Source: Sternotherus odoratus
Lineage: Eukaryota; Chordata; Testudines; Kinosternidae
Direction: 5' to 3'
NCBI GenBank assembly: GCA_032164245.1
Contig: JAVMKO010000010.1
Coordinates: forward strand, 29,028,189 to 29,092,188
DNA: 64,000 bases
The translations under genes were made by a program, and so were the position numbers. Below are positions 30,741 through 41,969 of this stretch, one piece after another (position 1 is the stretch's first letter; every line of letters begins with the position of its first letter). The notes below the pieces were generated by a model. It had not been told where the DNA came from and did no database searches. It worked only from the letters and a program-made list of their open reading frames with translations.

Positions 30741-32624
30741 TAGGGCTGTCAAGCGATTAAAAAATGAATTGCAGTTAATTGTGCGATTAATCACACTGTT
30801 AAACAATAATAGAATACCATTTCTTTAAATATTTTAGATGTTTTCAATTACAACACAAAGTACAAAGTGTACAGTGCTCACTTTATATTTAGTTTTGATT
30901 ACAAGTATTTGCAATGTAAAAGAAAAGAAATAAATAGTATTTTTCAATTCACCTAATTAATACAAGTACTGTGACGCAATTTCTTTATAATGAAAGTTGA
31001 ATTTACAAATGTAGAATTATGCACCAAAAAACTGCCTTCAAAAATTAAACAATGTAAAATTTTAGTGACTGTATGTCCACTGAGTCCTACTCCTTAGTCA
31101 GCCAATTGTTTGGACAAGAAAGTTTGTTTACATTTGCAGGAGATAATGCTGCCCACTTCTAGTTTATGTCACCTGAAAGTGAGAACTCTTGTTCTCAAGG
31201 CACTGTAGTAGCTGGTGTTGCAAGATATTGATGTTCCAGGTGCTCTAAAGATTCATATGTCCCTTCATCTTTCAACCACCATTCTAGGGGACATGCTGAT
31301 GACAGGTTCTGTTTGATGATGATCAAAAGCAGTGCGGACTGGCGCATGTGCATTTTCATTATCTGAGTCAGATGCCACAAGCAGAAGGTTGAGTTTCTTT
31401 TTTGATAGTTCAGGTTCTATAGTTTCCACATCCAAGGGCTCGTCTTCACTCCCACGGTGCGGGATCGATCTTCTGGCGATCGATTTATCGCGTCTGGTTA
31501 AGACGCGATAAATCGATCGCCTGCGGCTCCCCCGTCAACTCCGGAACTCCAGCTTGCCAGGAGGCGCAAGCTGGAGTCGATGGGGGAGCGCGCCGCCGCC
31601 GTGGGGACGGCAGGTAAGTCGGGGCAGATACACAAACTTCAGCTACGTGATTCATGTAGCTGAAGTTGCATATCTGCCGTCGATCTCCCCCCCCCCCCCC
31701 AAGTGAGGACAAGCCCCAAGTGTTGCTCTTTTAAGACTTCTGAAAGCATGCTCCACACCTTCTCAGATTTTGGAAGGCACTTCAGATTCTTAAATCATGG
31801 GTCAACTGCTGCAGCTATCTTTAGAAATCTCACACTGGTACCTTCTTTGTCAAATCTGCAGTGAAAGTGTTCTTAAAATAAACGTGTGCTGGGTCATTAT
31901 CTGAGTACTATTTCATGAAATATATAACAGAATGCGTGTAAAACAGAGCAGGGAATATATAATTCCCACCAAGGAGTTCAGTCACAAATATAATGCATGC
32001 ATTATTTTTTTAAAAGAGCATCATCGGCATGGGAGCATGTCTTTGGAAAGGTGGATGAAGCATGAAGGGGCATACGAACATTTATCATATCTGGTACGTA
32101 AATACCTCTCAATGCCGGCTACAAAAGTGCCATGCAAATACCTGTTCTGACTTTCTGGTGACATTGTAAATAAGAAAAGGGCAGCATTATCACCTGTAAA
32201 TATAAACAAACTTGTTTGTCTTAGCGACTGGCTGAACAAAAAGTAGGTCTGAGTGAACGTGCAGGCTCTGAAATTTTACATCATTTTGTTTTTGAGTGCA
32301 GTTATGTAACAAAAAAAAATCTACATTTGTAAATTGAACTTTCAGGACAAAGATTACACTACAGTACTTGTATAAGGTGAATTGAAAAATACTATTTATT
32401 TTATCATTTTTACAGTGCAAATATTTGTAATAAAAAATATACACTTTGATTTCAATTATGACAGAGAATACAATATATACGAAAATGTAGAAAAACATCC
32501 AAAATATTTTATACATTTCCATTGATATTCTATTAACAGCGCGATTAAAACCGTGACTAATATTTTTAATCACAATTCATTTGAGTTAATTGTGAGAGTT
32601 AACCACAATTAACCAACAGCCATA
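30741..32624. mobile_element. Foldback hAT derivative, copy 2 (both ends present)
   Basis: Ends tagggctgtc and acagccata are inverted, flanked by catttaat (30733-30740) and catttaac (32625-32632), an 8-bp duplication with one mismatch. The left arm (30741-31320) and right arm (32624-32020) form a long inverted repeat of about 0.57 kb. Each arm carries a hAT transposase C-terminal block: WWLKDEGTYESLEHLEHQYL on the minus strand, RWMKHEGAYEHLSYLVRKYL on the plus. The centre holds the middle of the transposase in minus orientation and is split by a hairpin MITE at 31437-31715. No intact enzyme. Confidence 0.85.
31437..31715 (+). mobile_element. Hairpin MITE copy 2, nested in hAT, duplication CCAAG
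   Basis: Ends ggctcgtcttcact and aagtgaggacaagcc, with CCAAG at 31432-31436 and 31716-31720. Three stems: gcgatcgatttatcgcgtct with agacgcgataaatcgatcgc; aactccagcttgcc with gcgcaagctggagt; acttcagctacgtgattcat with the matching atgtagctgaagttgcatat. The hAT copy at 59.05 kb gives the empty site, which confirms the borders. Confidence 0.88.
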
Positions 32625-32849
32625 CATTTAACTACATCGTGAATTCAGACTATATTAATATGGTATTTTGAATTGCATCAGAGTTGGTATGTGTCCCCTG
32701 TGGTAATTTAAGTCCTGATTTGGGTTTAAGTTTTTTTCTAGACAGATGAATTACATGGAAGAACAATACTCTATGCCAGGAACTAGAAGGTGCATACTAG
32801 CTAGAAGGTGCTTACTAGCTACAAGGACTGTTTTCTGTTTGTGTAATTA

Positions 32850-33047
32850 GAGACGCTTCCCAACTTACACAAGCGTTCCATTCCGGAATGCCTTGCCTAA
32901 GTCGAATTTTATGTAAGTTGGAAACGTATCTCCGACTATTATGCAAAAAACAAATAAACAACCCACACCTACTTTTAGTTTATGGAACTTTTTCCATAAG
33001 TGCAAATTTGAATAAGCCAGATCTTCCATAATGCAGGGAGCGTCTAT
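32850..33047. mobile_element. Fragment of an unassigned DNA element
   Basis: Internal inverted similarity: cccaacttacacaagcgttc against gtaagttggaaacgtatc (about 32860-32930). It ends without a clear second terminus. Looks like a decayed MITE. Confidence 0.4.
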
Positions 33048-33055
33048 ATATAACT

Positions 33056-33275
33056 CAAGGGTTCTCATCCTAGGGGTCGGTACCCTCAGAGGGTCACAAG
33101 ACATTACATGTGGGGGTCACGAACTGTCAGCCTCCATCCCAATCCTCACTTTGCATCCAGCATTTATAATGGTGTTAAACATATTAAAAAGTGTTATTAA
33201 TTTATAAAAGGGGGTTCACACTCAGAGCCTTGCTATGTGAAAGGGGTCACCAGTACAAAAGTGTGAGAACCACTT
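33056..33275. mobile_element. hAT MITE, 8-bp duplication
   Basis: Ends caagggttctcatcct and gtgtgagaaccactt, flanked by atataact (33048-33055) and atgtaact (33276-33283), seven of eight matching. 220 bp with no coding capacity. Confidence 0.75.
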
Positions 33276-33289
33276 ATGTAACTGATGAC

Positions 33290-34404
33290 CTTTATCATAT
33301 CTCAGAAGATTCCTATTTCATTTGCCATGTTCTTAGCAGCTGAGACTTTGAAGTGATGGGAACCGTAAGGATATGGCTACTACTGCTCTTGTGCTGACAT
33401 CTTTCTGAAAAAAGGCTGCTGAAAAAGACACCAGTTGCATTGTGCTCTGAAGAAGTCATCTTTCTTGCATCCCAATTTCTGCTTAAAGGTCTCCACCAGT
33501 AGCCTCATTTCCAGCCCCAATGAACCTTATCGGGATAAACTCAGTTGCAGCACAGTCATTGTTCATAATATTCTTGGTGTGATACAGAGAAGTGGTCTTA
33601 AGTATGTCCACCTCATGAAATTATTATGAGCATCAGGACCTTCTTCGGGTATAACACTCAAAGGAAAACCAATATAGCAGTATGTGTTGGCTACCACTCC
33701 CATGTAAAAAATGGTCTCTGGACCTTGTACTAGTTGCAGCTGCTTGTAAGGCTGCTACTGTGAGTACTAAGTAGAGAGAACTGTAAGTCCAGCCTCAAGC
33801 GCCAGAGCCATCAACAGCCAGTCCTTTGATCACAAGGAGCAGGCAGAATTTTCTTGACATTTAGGATGGTATAAAGGCCATTCTTGGCCACTGCTACAAT
33901 CTGATCAGGCTGGTGTAAGGCTGAATTTAAGTGACTTTGAGATTGCAGTCCCCTCCAATAGCTATGGTATGGACACCCTCCCATGAGGTGGCAAACGTGA
34001 ACCTAACTATATCAAAAGATTTCCATATAAACACATGGTTAACTCTGACTTCTTTAAGTTATTTATAACCTGTTATTCATCCAAACACTCAAGAAGTTGA
34101 TCAACTAGAGGTGAAAGCTACACAGCTATGTCATCTGATATTGACATTTGAGTCCACAGCTTCTCATTTGCCCAGGTTATCTTTTTATAGATGTTTAATT
34201 TTGTGGGGGAACGGGGTGAGGAATCAAGTTGAAACAGGTGAGACATGTTGGCAATCAGCTGCTCTCCTATCATGACTGTAGGAGGAAAGAATGAAACTAT
34301 TATAGGACAATTTTTCAACTCTCACAAAAGCCAGCAAACAGTCTTATAGCTGCAGACGGATCCAATACTGATGTTTTACCACTTCCCCTGGTTATGAAGT
34401 CATC
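33290..34404. other. Intron 1 stretch without recognised gene
   Basis: More even base composition than the surroundings. Minus-strand reading gives broken frames such as VHTIAIGGDCNLKVT and a 66-codon frame at 34118-34318, which could be an old retrocopy. I cannot name a parent gene. Confidence 0.3.
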
Positions 34405-34412
34405 TACTAGTG

Positions 34413-35157
34413 CAGAGCTGGACCAACTACAGCCCATGGGCCAGATGCATCCCGTCAGGGCTTTGGATCCGGCCCGTGGATTTGCCACCCCGTGGTGCTG
34501 CGGTCCCGCTCCACTCAGCGGAGGGCAGCACATGTCCCTGCTGCTCCTGGGGGAGGGGGAGCAGAAAGCTCCACACGCTGTTCTTGCCTGTAGATACCTC
34601 CCTGAAGCTCCCATTGCTGGGACCAGGGAACCACGGCCAATAGGAGCTTTGGGGGAGATACCACAGGCACACAGAAACCTCTGCTCCCCTCCCTCAGGGC
34701 TGCCAGGGAAGAGCAGTATCCTACACTGCGCCGGCTACTTTCTGGAGCGGAGCGGCGCTGCATGGGGGTTGGGGTGTGGATGGGGCAGGTAGATAGGTAG
34801 GGAGCCTGCACCCCAAATTCCCTGTCCTGAGCCCCCTGCCACACCCTATGCCCTCTTTCCTGAGCTCCCTGCCACACTCCATGCCCCTCCTGCACCCCAA
34901 CCCCCCTGCCACACCCCTCCCTGCACCATTGCCCTGAGCCCCTCCCATACTGTGCACCCCAATCCCCTTCCCGAGCCCCCTTGTACACTCCGCACCGCCT
35001 GTGCCCCAACCCTGAGCCCCTTCCTGCAGACCGCACCCCCTCCCATACCTCGCACTCCCTCCCGCACCCCAACCCCCTGCCCCAACCCAGTCATGGCCCT
35101 GCAAGTAATTTCCCCACCCCAATGTGGTCCTCCAGCCAAAAGGTTTGCCCACCCCTG
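34413..35157. mobile_element. hAT MITE, 745 bp, 8-bp duplication, C-rich interior
   Basis: Left cagagctggaccaactacag, right ccaaaaggtttgcccacccctg region, flanked by tactagtg (34405-34412) and tagtagtg (35158-35165). Same family as 5655-6094, with a long pyrimidine-rich interior of degenerate ccctgccacacccc units at 34830-35090. The large minus-strand open frames over it are artefacts of that bias. Confidence 0.8.
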
Positions 35158-35169
35158 TAGTAGTGTGAC

Positions 35170-36112
35170 TGGTGCAGTGTCTGTATCCCTAGCCAGGCCT
35201 TAAACCTACTGGGTGAGGACCAGAATATTAGCAGGTAAGATGTAGATTGAAGCTGTCTTCTTGATGACCTTAGCCAAGAAAGCAAGCTCTGAAACTGGGT
35301 TAAAGTCAGATTATTGAAACTCAATTAAAAACATTTTGTTTAATATTGGCTGGACTACACCATATTTCGAGGATTCTACCAGATGTTGACACCCTCTGTG
35401 TGAAGTAGCTACAGGCATCTGTAATATAGCATAACAGGTGTTCATGAGACTAAAAATCCTTCCTACTTTTAGGGCATCCTGATGAGTAAGTCTTAAAATT
35501 TTACAATAAAAAAAAAATAGTACTATATCATGTTTCCTGGAGTCTTGTCTGTAATTAATTAAACTGGATAAAGCATTCAAGAGATCACTGGCGAGAGAAA
35601 TCATTCAAAACTGCTGATACAATTTAATGGAGAGCTACAAAGTGAAACAAGACAAAACAGTAAGTAGACCAGGAAATTGAAGGTTAGGACTCCTGGGTTT
35701 TGTTGCCAAACACACTGTATATTTGCCGTATGGCGGTTAGCAAATATCTGGGTTGTAGTTTTTATGTAATCTAAATTACAGGGATATTAAGACAATGTTT
35801 GCTAAAGTACTTTGACAACGTTGAATGAAATCTGAACTCCAAGAACAAAAGTATTTTAACAAGTACCAGTTAAAGATGTTAGAGTTATGATTGCAAAAAA
35901 GGAGTTACCTTTATAACCGCCTTCTTTGACCTATTTTTACATGTTTTTAACTTTCATCTTTTGGGCTTCAATGAGAAAAATCCCTTCAGCTACTTCAGTT
36001 ATAGGTAAATAATAAAAAAAAAATCTTTCCACTGTAAAATCATTAACCAACAAGTTTAAATAACTAGGAAGACAGCAAACATTGTAATCGTGGACATAGA
36101 CAGCTCTTGTTA

Positions 36113-36152
<40 letters not shown>

Positions 36153-36285
36153 GGTTAAGATTTAACCAGGATAGTAGATTGAACATTGTCTGGTGACAAG
36201 AAAATTTCCTTAAGGGTACAGATTCACACAGCAAGATGATTCAAAGAGTTTTCTTATTTCAATCTTACATAATGTGTCCTTTTTA
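35170..36285. other. Intron 1 stretch with a 34-nt A tract
   Basis: No gene seen. An A homopolymer lies at 36116-36149 with no recognisable element in front of it. Confidence 0.45.
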
Positions 36286-36592
36286 GGGTATGTCTTCACT
36301 ACAGCAGTAGGTCGATTTCCCTTAAATCAATTTTCTAAAGTCTACTTAGTGTGTCCCCACAAAGGACAGCAGGTCGACAGTGTCTGTCCTTCAACTTTTG
36401 CAGGGGTCGACATAGCCCGCATTGCACTGTGGGTAGGTAGCCCACAGTGCCGGGAGTGCCGGACCCCCCTGCCTGCCCGAGCAGCCCCGCGAACCCCCCC
36501 ACCCGCGCAGCCCCTCGCCGGACCCCCCGACCCGAGCAGCCCCGCGAACCCCCCCGCCCGCCCGAGCAGCCCCGCGCCCTGTCCAGCACAGT
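36286..36592 (+). mobile_element. DNA-element fragment with GC-rich tandem tail
   Basis: Begins agggtatgtcttcactacag, an end similar to the hairpin MITE family, then gtcgac-containing sequence and cccacagtgccgggagtgcc. From 36465 there are degenerate units of cccgagcagccccgcgaacc. No opposite terminus identified. Confidence 0.5.
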
Positions 36593-37059
36593 CACTTAGA
36601 AAAGCCAAAACAAATAGCAAAGATTTGCTCTGTGACAGTTGGACTTTATCAGGACTGGAGTGAAGTTAAGACTAAATTCCAAAGTCAAGGACACTCCCCT
36701 TTCAACGCTCTGCCCCTTGCCAAAGGGGCACACAAGCCTCCTGATAGATGGTTTACTTTGGGGGAATAAAGGTGACAGTACCTCGTTCGTGTTGACTGCT
36801 GCCTTCTGAGGCAGCTTCTTAATCCTGGTACCAAGAGTATGAAGTGTAGTATTGGAGTGAATTAGGAGTGAACACATTCATGCTTGCTCCCTGAACTGGA
36901 ACCCTAACAGGGCCAGTTTCACTGCAGTAAAGTTTAAATAAACTGATTAAAATAGTTTCTCTGTTCTGGACAATGTTTCCTGGACTGTTCAAGGCTTCAG
37001 CACTGTGCCTCTGCCCAGAAAACTTGTGTCCAAATGTCAAATTTTGTAAAAGGCCACTC

Positions 37060-37195
37060 TTCACTCTCCTCTGATTCTCTACCATTACATCAAACAGATT
37101 TTGGCCCTGATCCCTAAATGGCCCCCTCAAGGATTGAATTTAAAACCTTGGGTTTAGCAGGTCAATGCTCAAACTACTGAGCTATTGCCCCCTCC
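37060..37195 (-). repeat. tRNA-derived SINE (chelonian type)
   Basis: The minus strand reads gggggcaatagctcagtagt, then ttgagcattgacctgctaaa and cccaaggttttaaattcaat, then ccttgagggggccatttagg. TAGCTCAGTAGTTTGAG is an A-box and GGTTTTAAATTCAATCC a B-box-like block, in the arrangement of the turtle tRNA-derived SINE. The tail is truncated. Confidence 0.7.
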
Positions 37196-37199
37196 CCCT

Positions 37200-39670
37200 T
37201 TTCCATTTACCATTACAGTGATCATTGGACCTAAAAATCAGAAGAAAGGTAGCACAGAAATTCCCACTCTTTCCCATTCCTACATCTTCCCCCTGCTTAG
37301 CAGTATATAAACATATTTAGTGAGACACCCCAACAGAACCTGGATGGCCTGGAGGATGCCACTGGCTTTAGTCTTTTCCTAGGAATGTTAGGACAGATAA
37401 GACTTCTAGAACCTGTACACCAGGGCCTCATGGTGGGGAGGAAGGGAAGATAAAGAGAAGACTCTCTAAAACCATGGCAGTATCACCATCATGAAGGTTG
37501 TGTCTTGTCTGCCCCAAATATTCTCCAAACAGGTTTTCACCATTAAAACAGGATAGCTACTATGCATTACTTCAAACTATCTGCCAAATTCTGAAGTACA
37601 GGTTGCCAAAGTTTTGGAGAATCAAACTAAAGCAAATCCAGCCTAGATGCTTTGGTATTGAGCTCACAACCTCCCCAGGGCTTGTTTCTTTTTGAATAGG
37701 TCTTCGACAATCATGTCCCCTTTCATATAGATAGCATAAACTTTCATTCCCAGTGCTACGCACTTCTGAGAGAGGTTCCCAAACTCATGATGCTTTTTGA
37801 TCATTAGAATGCACGTCTGAGGTGACATTGGACCAGAAAAACTTTATTCTTTTCTGTTCAGCCTTGGGACACCTAGAGGAATATACACTATCTGTTGTTC
37901 AAATTCATGGATGAAGTGTGGGGACCTCTGTCTTGCCAAGTAGGAAAATACATCCCAGCTGTCTTTGAAGGGACATATTGGAACCCTACTTGAATGATTG
38001 CAGGACAACATTACCAAAATCTGCACCCAATCTGGAAGCACACAGTAGGGAATAGTGAGTGGCAAACGTCTATAGTTTCACATAGTTGCTCTACATACAC
38101 CAAGTGGAAGTGTTCTCCAAAATAGGCAGAAGTATCTGCCTGATTCCACTGTGGCTTTCCTAGCTAACAAATTTTTATTCAGTCAGACCCATTTCAATAA
38201 ACTCTGTGTTGATATAAGGTTGCCCCTGATCCTGTTAGTGAAAGCCAGTAATAGAATATAATTGTTCAGAAATACATCTAGGCTGTCAAAAATAAAATGA
38301 TAATGTTCTCACTACATCTAGCATGTGAAGCTTTGCTTCATTAGGTTAGCAAAAGGCTTAGGAAAGAAAATTGGCAGGTGAATGGACTGGTTTATATGAA
38401 ATTCTGAGACCACCTTAGGCAGGATCTAAGGGTGATGTCTAAAGATAACACTGATCTTGTGAAACACTTTCATTGGAAAACCAGGCATAACAGCCTGAAT
38501 GTCTCCTAGCTGATGGTCTCCTATTGAGCATATTGCTTTAGGGCTAGCAAATAGTCCAGGACTGAATAAACTGGTGTTCTCAGAGAAGAAAATTGGTGCT
38601 GATAAGATAGAATCTCTTCTTTCTAGCTTTGCAAGGCCGTCTTCATGCATTTTTCCTGCTCTGGAGTAAAATGTTCTTAACAGACACTTTCAGTGGAGGT
38701 CACACATCCAGCATCCAGGCTGTCAGGTGTGAAGATGTTGGTTTAGCATGGACAATATGACTATTGTCCTGGGAGACTAATTTGGGAGAACAGGAAGGAG
38801 ATCAGTATCTGTGTTGATATATTCACCAGATCTAAGTTCCAGAACTACCTGGCCCACTCTGAGGCCATCATAGTCATTCATCCTGTGTCTTGCCTAAGGA
38901 AAAGGATGCTCAGTTGCACAACAGAAGTGGTTTTGTCACTTTTTGTGGGCCTATCATGTCCACACAGTGTCTGTTGGGTAACTACACTGATTTTGACCAC
39001 CGTTACCTGGATCCAAGGTGAAGTCTGGCATGCTGTGTGTCATAAGTGCACATGTCCCAGAAGTCTAGGACATATTCTCACTAGTGTTCTTTCTTGGTCT
39101 CAAGGTTGATTGATAAGGTCAAACATTGTCTGAAACCTTTGCAGTGGAAGGTAAGTCCTTGCTAACACTATGAACTCTATGCTGAGATGGAATATGCATG
39201 GATTTCTCTCCACTAACTTTCAGTCTTTGTGAGGCAGAGAGTTTCAAGATTGTGTACACTGAACTGCTCACTTGTTGTGGTGATCTTCCTCAAATTAGCC
39301 AGCAGTCTACGTAAGAATATACCTGTATTCCTCATCTCCATGGATGAACTGCCACTATCGACTGACATCTCATGAAAACCCTTGAAGCGATAGAAAGCCC
39401 ATCCTAACAGTAATCTCAACTATTTCCTGTAATCCAGATACATGGATATATAAAAACAAGCATCTTGTAGGTAGAGAGTTTCAAACCCATCCATAGGCTC
39501 TAATGAAGGCACTACTGGAGTTACTGTCACTATTCTTCAGAATCTTGAGAGAAGTGTCTTTGAAAAGGGCAGGGAGTTGGAACAGGATATCCTTGGTCAC
39601 GGATCCTGAGGAAACACAAAATCAAATAATCCCAGCCCAAATCTTGAAAATAAAAAGGGACATGAAAAAA
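37200..39670. other. Intron 1 stretch without recognised gene
   Basis: About 2.5 kb of even composition. Short frames only; no repeat end or exon recognised. Possibly old unique intron or deeply decayed repeats. Confidence 0.35.
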
Positions 39671-39679
39671 TTAATGGTT

Positions 39680-41095
39680 AGAGAACATAAGAATGGACGA
39701 AATGGGTCAGACAATAGGTCCATCCAGCCCAGTATCCTGTCTACCAACAGGGGCCAATGCCAGGTGCCTGGAGTGAGTGAACCTAACAGGTAATGATCAA
39801 GTGATCTCTCTCCTGCCATCCATCATCACCCTCTGACAAACGGAGGCTAGGGACACCATTCCTTACCCATACTGGCTAATAGCCATTAATGGACTTAACC
39901 TCCATGAATTTATCCAGTCCCTGTTATAGTCCTAGCCTTCACAACCTCCTCAGGCACGGGGTTCCACAGGTTGACTGCGCGCTGTGTGAAGAACTTCCTT
40001 TTATTTACTTTAATCCTGCTGCCCATTAATTTCATTTGGTGGCCCCTAGTTCTTATATTATGGGAACAGGTAAATAACTTTTCCTTATTCACCATCTCCA
40101 CACCACTCATGATTTTATATACCTCTATCATATCCCCTCTTATTCTCCTCTTTTCCAAGCTGAAAAATTCTAGCCTCTTTAATCTCTCCTCATATAGGAC
40201 CTGTTCCAAACCCCTAATCATTTTAGTTACTCTTCTTTGAACCTTTTCTAATGCCAGTATATCTTTTTTGATATGAAGAGACCACATCTGTACATAGCAT
40301 TCAAGAAGTGCGCACACCATGGATTTGTATAAGGGCAATAAGATATTCTCAGTTTTATTCTCTATCCCTTTTTTAATGATTCCTAGCATCCTATTTGCTT
40401 TTTTGACTGCTGCTGGACACTGTGTGGATGTCTTCAGAGAACTATCCACAATGACTCCAAGATCTTTTTCCTGATTAGTTGTAGCTAAATTAGCCATCAT
40501 ATTGTATGTATAGTTAGGGTTATTTTTTCCAATGTGCATTACTTTACATTTATCCACATTAAATTCCATTTCCCATTTTGTTGCCAATCACTTAGTTTTG
40601 TGAGATCTTTTCGAAGTTCCCCACAGTCTCCTTTGGTCCCAACTATCTTGAGCAGTTTAGTATCATCTGCAAACTTTGCTACCTCACTGTTTACCCCTTC
40701 CTCCAAATCATTTATGAATAAGTTGGAAAGGATTGGTTCTAGGACTGACTCTTGTGGAACACTACTAGTTATCCCTCTCCATTCTGAAAATTTACCATTT
40801 ATTCCTACCCTTTGTCCCTGTCTTTTAACCTGTTCTCAGTCCACGAAAGGATTTTCCCTTTTATTACATGACAACTTAATTTACATAAATCGGCTTTCGT
40901 CGAGAACCTTGTCAAATGCTTTCTGGAAATCTAAGTACACTATGCCTACTGGATCCCCCTTGCCCACGTTTGTTGACCCCTTCAAAGAACTCTAATAGAT
41001 TAGTAAGTCAAAATTTCCCTCCACTGAAACCATGTTGACTTTTGCCCAACAATTTATTCTCTTCTATGTGCCTGACAATTTTAGAAAGGAGAGAG
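39680..41095 (-). mobile_element. CR1 LINE, 3' part of ORF2 and 3'UTR
   Basis: Minus-strand ORF 40587-39910 begins MATKWEMEFNVDKCKVMHIG and includes DLGVIVDSSLKTSTQCPAAV, then KKANRMLGIIKKGIENKTEN and ending FTQRAVNLWNPVPEEVVKA: the C-terminal region of CR1 reverse transcriptase. Upstream (40600-41095) the frame continues with damage, including YLDFQKAFDKVLDESRFM-like sequence. The 3' end near 39680 carries the ccattcttatgttct-type terminus. Truncated at its 5' end as usual. Confidence 0.9.
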
Positions 41096-41099
41096 AAAG

Positions 41100-41800
41100 A
41101 TGTGGTGCAGAACAGAATACTTCTGGGGGGAATTCTGTGGCAAAAAAAATAAAAATCCTGTGCACAATATTTTAAAATTCTACAAACTTTTGCATGTTTT
41201 ATTTGTCAAAACAATATTATATAATCAAGCCAGTTTCAATTATTTTGGTAATTTACTTCAAAATACCTATCATCAGGTATGTCTATAACAATACAGATGT
41301 GCACTAAATTTTCTCCAGGAATAGAGAATTAAAGAAACCCCTACAACAACCCAGTTCCTGTTTCTCTGCCCCCTCCCCTCTCAGAGCCCAGCCATGGGAC
41401 ATCCCTCACAACCCAGACATGTGCACCACTCTCCCCCCTCCCCAACAGAATCAGCAGCAGGTCCCCCCAGGAAAGACACCTACACCCCTAGAGCCCAGCT
41501 GTGGGCTCCCCCAGCCCAGACACCTGCACCCCCTTAGCCTCTAGAGCCCAAGGATCAAGAGGGAGAAACAACCTGATGCTGGGTCCCAGGCTTGTATGCA
41601 GTTTCCTGTACACTGTCTCCTTCCTTCAGGATGTGCTGAGAACCCGCCAGCTCCTTCGCCTGCCTCACGACAGTGTCTTCTATTGGCAAGCTGGGCTCTG
41701 CTGGGTCCAGTAGCCCTTAGGGGCAGCCAGCAGGTCTTCCGCTCATTACTGAGGGGGGCAATGACTCTCCTCAGTGGCTCAGAAGAGCTTGGTGGTTGAC
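41100..41800. repeat. Interspersed repeat, family unassigned
   Basis: ggggggaattctgtggcaaa followed by attttaaaattctacaaact and a C-rich stretch (41340-41520) is a combination I recall from turtle genomes. No ends defined. Confidence 0.35.
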
Positions 41801-41907
41801 TCTAGTATTACATCAAGATGCACTGCCTGAAATATTTGCTATTGTGTCGGCTTCCTTTTAGGAGTTGGGATGAAGAGTCCCAAGAAGTAAAGGAAAGAAG
41901 AAGAAAA

Positions 41908-41962
41908 CTTATGCTTCAATACTTTAGTTAGTCTTTAAGATGCCACAGGACTCTGTCACTTC
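41908..41962 (+). repeat. Penelope-type tail fragment
   Basis: Reads ttagttagtctttaagatgc and cacaggactctgtcac, as in 13790 and 46538. Confidence 0.45.
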
Positions 41963-41969
41963 AAGAAGT

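Noticed and set aside
34118..34318. 66-codon minus-strand frame that might be a retrocopy
   Set aside because: I could not match it to any gene family, and neighbouring sequence is broken in all frames, so it is only mentioned as uncertain.
34394..35152. Open frames of up to 185 codons
   Set aside because: They sit inside a hAT MITE with exact boundaries and reflect its pyrimidine-rich strand bias.
37095..37195. A tRNA gene
   Set aside because: A-box and B-box-like blocks are present, but the cloverleaf is not maintained and the sequence continues into a SINE body.
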